DNA of 7,373 nucleotides from Candidatus Bathyarchaeota archaeon. Its GTDB lineage: Archaea; Thermoproteota; Bathyarchaeia; Bathyarchaeales; Bathycorpusculaceae. Location: positions 1 through 7,373 of the forward strand of contig PIYF01000034.1 of assembly GCA_003601875.1 (NCBI GenBank), read 5' to 3'. Positions within the stretch are counted from its first letter, which is position 1. Each line of letters opens with the position of its first letter. The notes beneath the pieces are model-generated. The model ran no database searches. It saw only the letters and a program-made list of their open reading frames with translations, and was not told the DNA's origin. Positions 6,414 to 7,373 of this stretch are shown here, one piece after another. Made by a program: the position numbers and the translations under genes.

Positions 6414-6450
6414 AGTTAACAGTTTAACTTATACCTTGTGAATCATCACA
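6414..6450 (-). promoter_or_regulatory. promoter with two dyads flanking a TATA-like element
   Basis: Minus-strand GGTATAAGT (about 6427-6435) would place a transcription start near 6405, about 11 bases before the small membrane protein's ATG. Just downstream lies a perfect dyad AGTTAA-CAGT-TTAACT (6414-6429). Just upstream lies a second, TGTGA-ATCA-TCACA (6437-6450). Both have 5-6 bp arms and a 4-base spacer, as expected for dimeric helix-turn-helix regulators. The evidence is symmetry and position only. Confidence 0.35.
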
Positions 6451-6495
6451 CACAACGAAGTCTACTAATCCGCTCTCAATATCAAACGTTAAGGT

Positions 6496-7373
6496 TCAAA
6501 TTTCATATTCCCTAAACTTTTCAGGAATTAAAACTCTACTTTCAATGTTGCCCATGAATCCAGCGAACAATTCAGCATGTTCCGTGTGAACTGGAAAAAC
6601 AGTTTTCGCTTTAACATTCATCAAAATTTCCTTCAAGTCCAAGGGCATTATATGTCCAGATACGTGCACATGATATTGTGGTAACCCGTAATGTTGAAGC
6701 CAACTTATAAGCCTTTCAAAATCCATCTCCATCTCCTCATTGAAAGGTTCAGATGAGGATGAAATGTAACAGCTTCCAGAGTTTGGATGAATCTTCACAA
6801 GCTCTTCCAAATCATAAAAGGACATAACCAGAATAATTTTGTTCTGTTCTTCAGAAATTTTATGTGCATCAACAATCTTTTCTGAATAACTTTCCAAAAC
6901 TGTTTTTTCCCATTTCCGCCTAGTCTTCTTAGATTTTTCAAAAATAAGGATTCTTTCATCCCTTAAATTTGGAACTTTCAAATGTTTATCCTTAGACAAA
7001 GAGTTCAGAAGATAAGCTTGTTTTGGTGAAATGACAAGAAAACGGTTATTTTTCTTTGCTGTTTGATGAAATGACCTTAACCTATCCACGTCTGTATGGG
7101 CGAAATCTGCAAATATTGCACCATCTGTTTGAGCAGCTATCGCATTAAGTTTTTTCCTAACCTCTTCTTCGGAGGAAACATTTGCACCAATCATGTTTGT
7201 CGCTTCTGTTATAAACGCGACTGGTTTAACCTCTTTAGCTTTCTTAACGAAGTCTTCGGTTAGTTCTGATTTTGTTCCATGCGTCCTAAAGTCACCTGTA
7301 TAAACTATGGTTCCACTGGAAGTGTGAATTATGAAGCCGTAGGCTCCTGGAACTGAATGGTCAACATGAACTG
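6496..7373 (-). CDS. beta-CASP metallo-beta-lactamase ribonuclease, RNase J-like (5' truncated by the window)
   Basis: The frame stays open to the window edge, giving 291 visible C-terminal residues; the N-terminus with the HxHxDH zinc motif lies outside. Numbered from the first visible codon, DHSVPGA (4-10) holds the zinc-ligand His5, VYTGDFR (23-29) holds the bridging Asp27 and TEATN (55-59) holds the acidic beta-CASP motif A. The beta-CASP domain follows with DVDRLRSF (94-101) and a lysine-rich middle. HVSGH (236-240) is motif B and PVHTEH (260-265) motif C, where many RNase J proteins have PVHGE. Family members are zinc-dependent 5'-3' exoribonucleases, some with endonuclease activity, acting in RNA decay and processing. 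The complete set of visible metal and phosphate-site residues argues for an active enzyme. The internal ATG at 7192-7194 is not the start, because conserved motifs precede it. The stop is TGA at 6496-6498. Another RNA-specific beta-CASP subgroup remains possible. Confidence 0.87.
   Translation of the reverse strand, partial: VHVDHSVPGAYGFIIHTSSGTIVYTGDFRTHGTKSELTEDFVKKAKEVKPVAFITEATNMIGANVSSEEEVRKKLNAIAAQTDGAIFADFAHTDVDRLRSFHQTAKKNNRFLVISPKQAYLLNSLSKDKHLKVPNLRDERILIFEKSKKTRRKWEKTVLESYSEKIVDAHKISEEQNKIILVMSFYDLEELVKIHPNSGSCYISSSSEPFNEEMEMDFERLISWLQHYGLPQYHVHVSGHIMPLDLKEILMNVKAKTVFPVHTEHAELFAGFMGNIESRVLIPEKFREYEI

Noticed and set aside
6437..6450. CRP-type site (TGTGA/TCACA half sites)
   Set aside because: The spacer is 4 rather than the 6 bases of the bacterial consensus, and the genome looks archaeal; kept only as an unnamed dyad.
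7192..7194. ATG as the start of the nuclease gene
   Set aside because: The frame continues upstream to the window edge and encodes the conserved DHSVPGA and YTGDF motifs, so this Met is internal.
1..7373. CRISPR array, tRNA, rRNA, transposase or integrase
   Set aside because: No regularly spaced repeats of 24 bases or more, no tRNA-like arm set, no rRNA-like tract and no mobile-element protein motifs were seen on either strand.

Overview
The window looks like a piece of an AT-rich archaeal chromosome. Archaeal-type proteins support this: a TrmI-type tRNA m1A methyltransferase, a tungsten/molybdenum aldehyde:ferredoxin oxidoreductase (AOR) and a beta-CASP RNase J-like nuclease. Several genes have strong GGAGG-type ribosome binding sites and TTG or GTG starts, and the spacers hold T-rich archaeal-style terminators. 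An uncultivated thermoproteotal or bathyarchaeal lineage would fit, but that placement is inference from overall feel and was not tested. Nothing suggests a phage, plasmid, insertion sequence, CRISPR array or stable RNA gene.

Layout. (1) 1-170: the last 22 codons of a plus-strand gene, then a spacer with an orphan Shine-Dalgarno-like hexamer, a long imperfect hairpin and a T7 run. (2) 171-944, minus: trmI, divergent from the next block across a 108-bp spacer. (3) 1053-5245, plus: a probable three-gene unit of a homoserine-dehydrogenase-family protein, an AOR-family oxidoreductase and an unrecognised 427-residue soluble protein. The first two genes are 9 bp apart, with the AOR ribosome binding site overlapping the stop codon. 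The third follows after 47 bp behind its own strong ribosome binding site. (4) 5246-5283: a hairpin that is T-rich on both strands, between convergent genes. (5) 5284-6394, minus: a secreted, membrane-anchored, sequon-rich coiled-coil protein and a two-helix small membrane protein, each apparently with its own upstream region. (6) 6496-7373, minus: the C-terminal 291 residues of an RNase J-like beta-CASP nuclease that begins beyond the window.

The most interesting part is the 1053-5245 unit. The first enzyme belongs to a family that handles aspartate semialdehyde, the second to a family that oxidises aldehydes, and the third has no recognisable function. The dehydrogenase carries two changes in positions usually conserved in its family. 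The unit may be ordinary threonine/methionine biosynthesis beside an unrelated AOR, or a small aldehyde-handling pathway in which the 427-residue protein supplies or uses the intermediate. No stretch longer than about 120 bp lacks a gene.
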